Shown here piece by piece: positions 63,790-64,000 of a stretch of 64,000 nt of DNA. A program made the translations under genes and the position numbers. This DNA comes from Lagopus muta. Its lineage: Eukaryota; Chordata; Aves; Galliformes; Phasianidae. Position 1 is the stretch's first letter, and the number at the start of each line of letters is the position of its first letter. The DNA lies in contig NC_064435.1 in assembly GCF_023343835.1 (NCBI RefSeq), forward strand, positions 56,024,134-56,088,133, in the 5' to 3' direction. The notes beneath the pieces are model-generated. The model did not search any database. It was not told where the DNA came from and saw only the letters and a list, made by a program, of their open reading frames with translations.

Positions 63790-64000
63790 CACAGAATCAC
63801 AGAATCACAGAATCACCCGGGTTGGAAGGGACCCCAAGGATCATGTAGTTCCAACCCCCCTGCCTAGCAGGGCCACCAAACATACACATTCAGATCAGGT
63901 TGCCCAGGACCTCGTCCAGCCTGGCCTTAAACACGTCCAAGGACGGGGCATCCACAACCTCCCTGGGCAGCCCGTTCCAGGGCCTAACCACTCTCCTAGT
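63790..64000 (-). mobile_element. CR1 3' part, continuing past the window end
   Basis: Opens with three AGAATCAC units (the CR1 3' tail in reverse), then GGGTTGGAAGGGACCCCAAG, TAGCAGGGCCACCAAAC, CAGATCAGGTTGCCCAGG, GGCATCCACAACCTCCCTGG and GGGCCTAACCACTCTCC. It looks well preserved compared with the other copies and so is probably younger. Confidence 0.95.

Larger units (their letters stand above)
48272..64000 (-). other. NETO1: 3' part of a large upstream NETO1 intron, running off the window
   Basis: At least 15.7 kb of intron lies upstream of the linker exon. I looked on the minus strand for the CUB1 exons expected next, which should have Cys-rich frames resembling CGTW, FDHIEVRDG and SARYNFTP. 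I did not see them, so the 5' end of the gene should be beyond 64000. Recognisable contents are a CR1 coding remnant (51545-52060), an LTR (about 53330-53743), CR1 pieces (55783-55925, 57905-58067, 63790-64000), A tracts, and an exact 40-bp duplication (60967-61048). Confidence 0.75.

Overview
The window is vertebrate nuclear DNA, almost certainly from a bird and most likely a galliform such as chicken. It is AT-rich and gene-poor, with spliced GT-AG exons and at least twelve CR1 LINE fragments in both orientations. It also holds one mariner element of the Galluhop type known from chicken and one LTR resembling avian ERVL-type LTRs. There are no bacterial or phage features.

The only gene I can support is NETO1 (neuropilin and tolloid-like 1), on the minus strand. 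Six coding exons, including the last, can be placed to the base, and all junction phases agree. From the 5' side they are: a 14-codon linker exon (48271-48230), CUB2 first part (48123-47996), CUB2 second part (36169-35941), the LDL-receptor class A module (24037-23924), the transmembrane segment plus cytoplasmic tail (21686-21128), and a terminal exon ending in a Thr-Arg-Val PDZ ligand (20031-19971). Joined, they give 376 full residues, as expected for NETO1 downstream of CUB1. The signal peptide and CUB1 exons are not visible and should lie beyond position 64000.

Layout: 1-19970 is the 3' UTR and the gene-free region downstream of NETO1, with two small CR1 pieces, an ancient palindromic repeat and A/T tracts. 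19971-48271 is the exon-bearing part of NETO1, with two introns of about 11.9 kb. One of these holds the mariner copy, a CR1 and a compact G-quadruplex motif. 48272-64000 is the 3' part of a large upstream intron, with an LTR, several CR1 copies and an exact 40-bp tandem duplication.

NETO1 is known as an auxiliary subunit of neuronal kainate receptors and a partner of NMDA receptors and PSD-95. I found no undescribed biological system. The observations most worth checking are the alternative C-terminus made by reading through the last intron, the easily missed 14-codon exon beside a 106-bp intron, the G-quadruplex motif and the exact tandem duplication.
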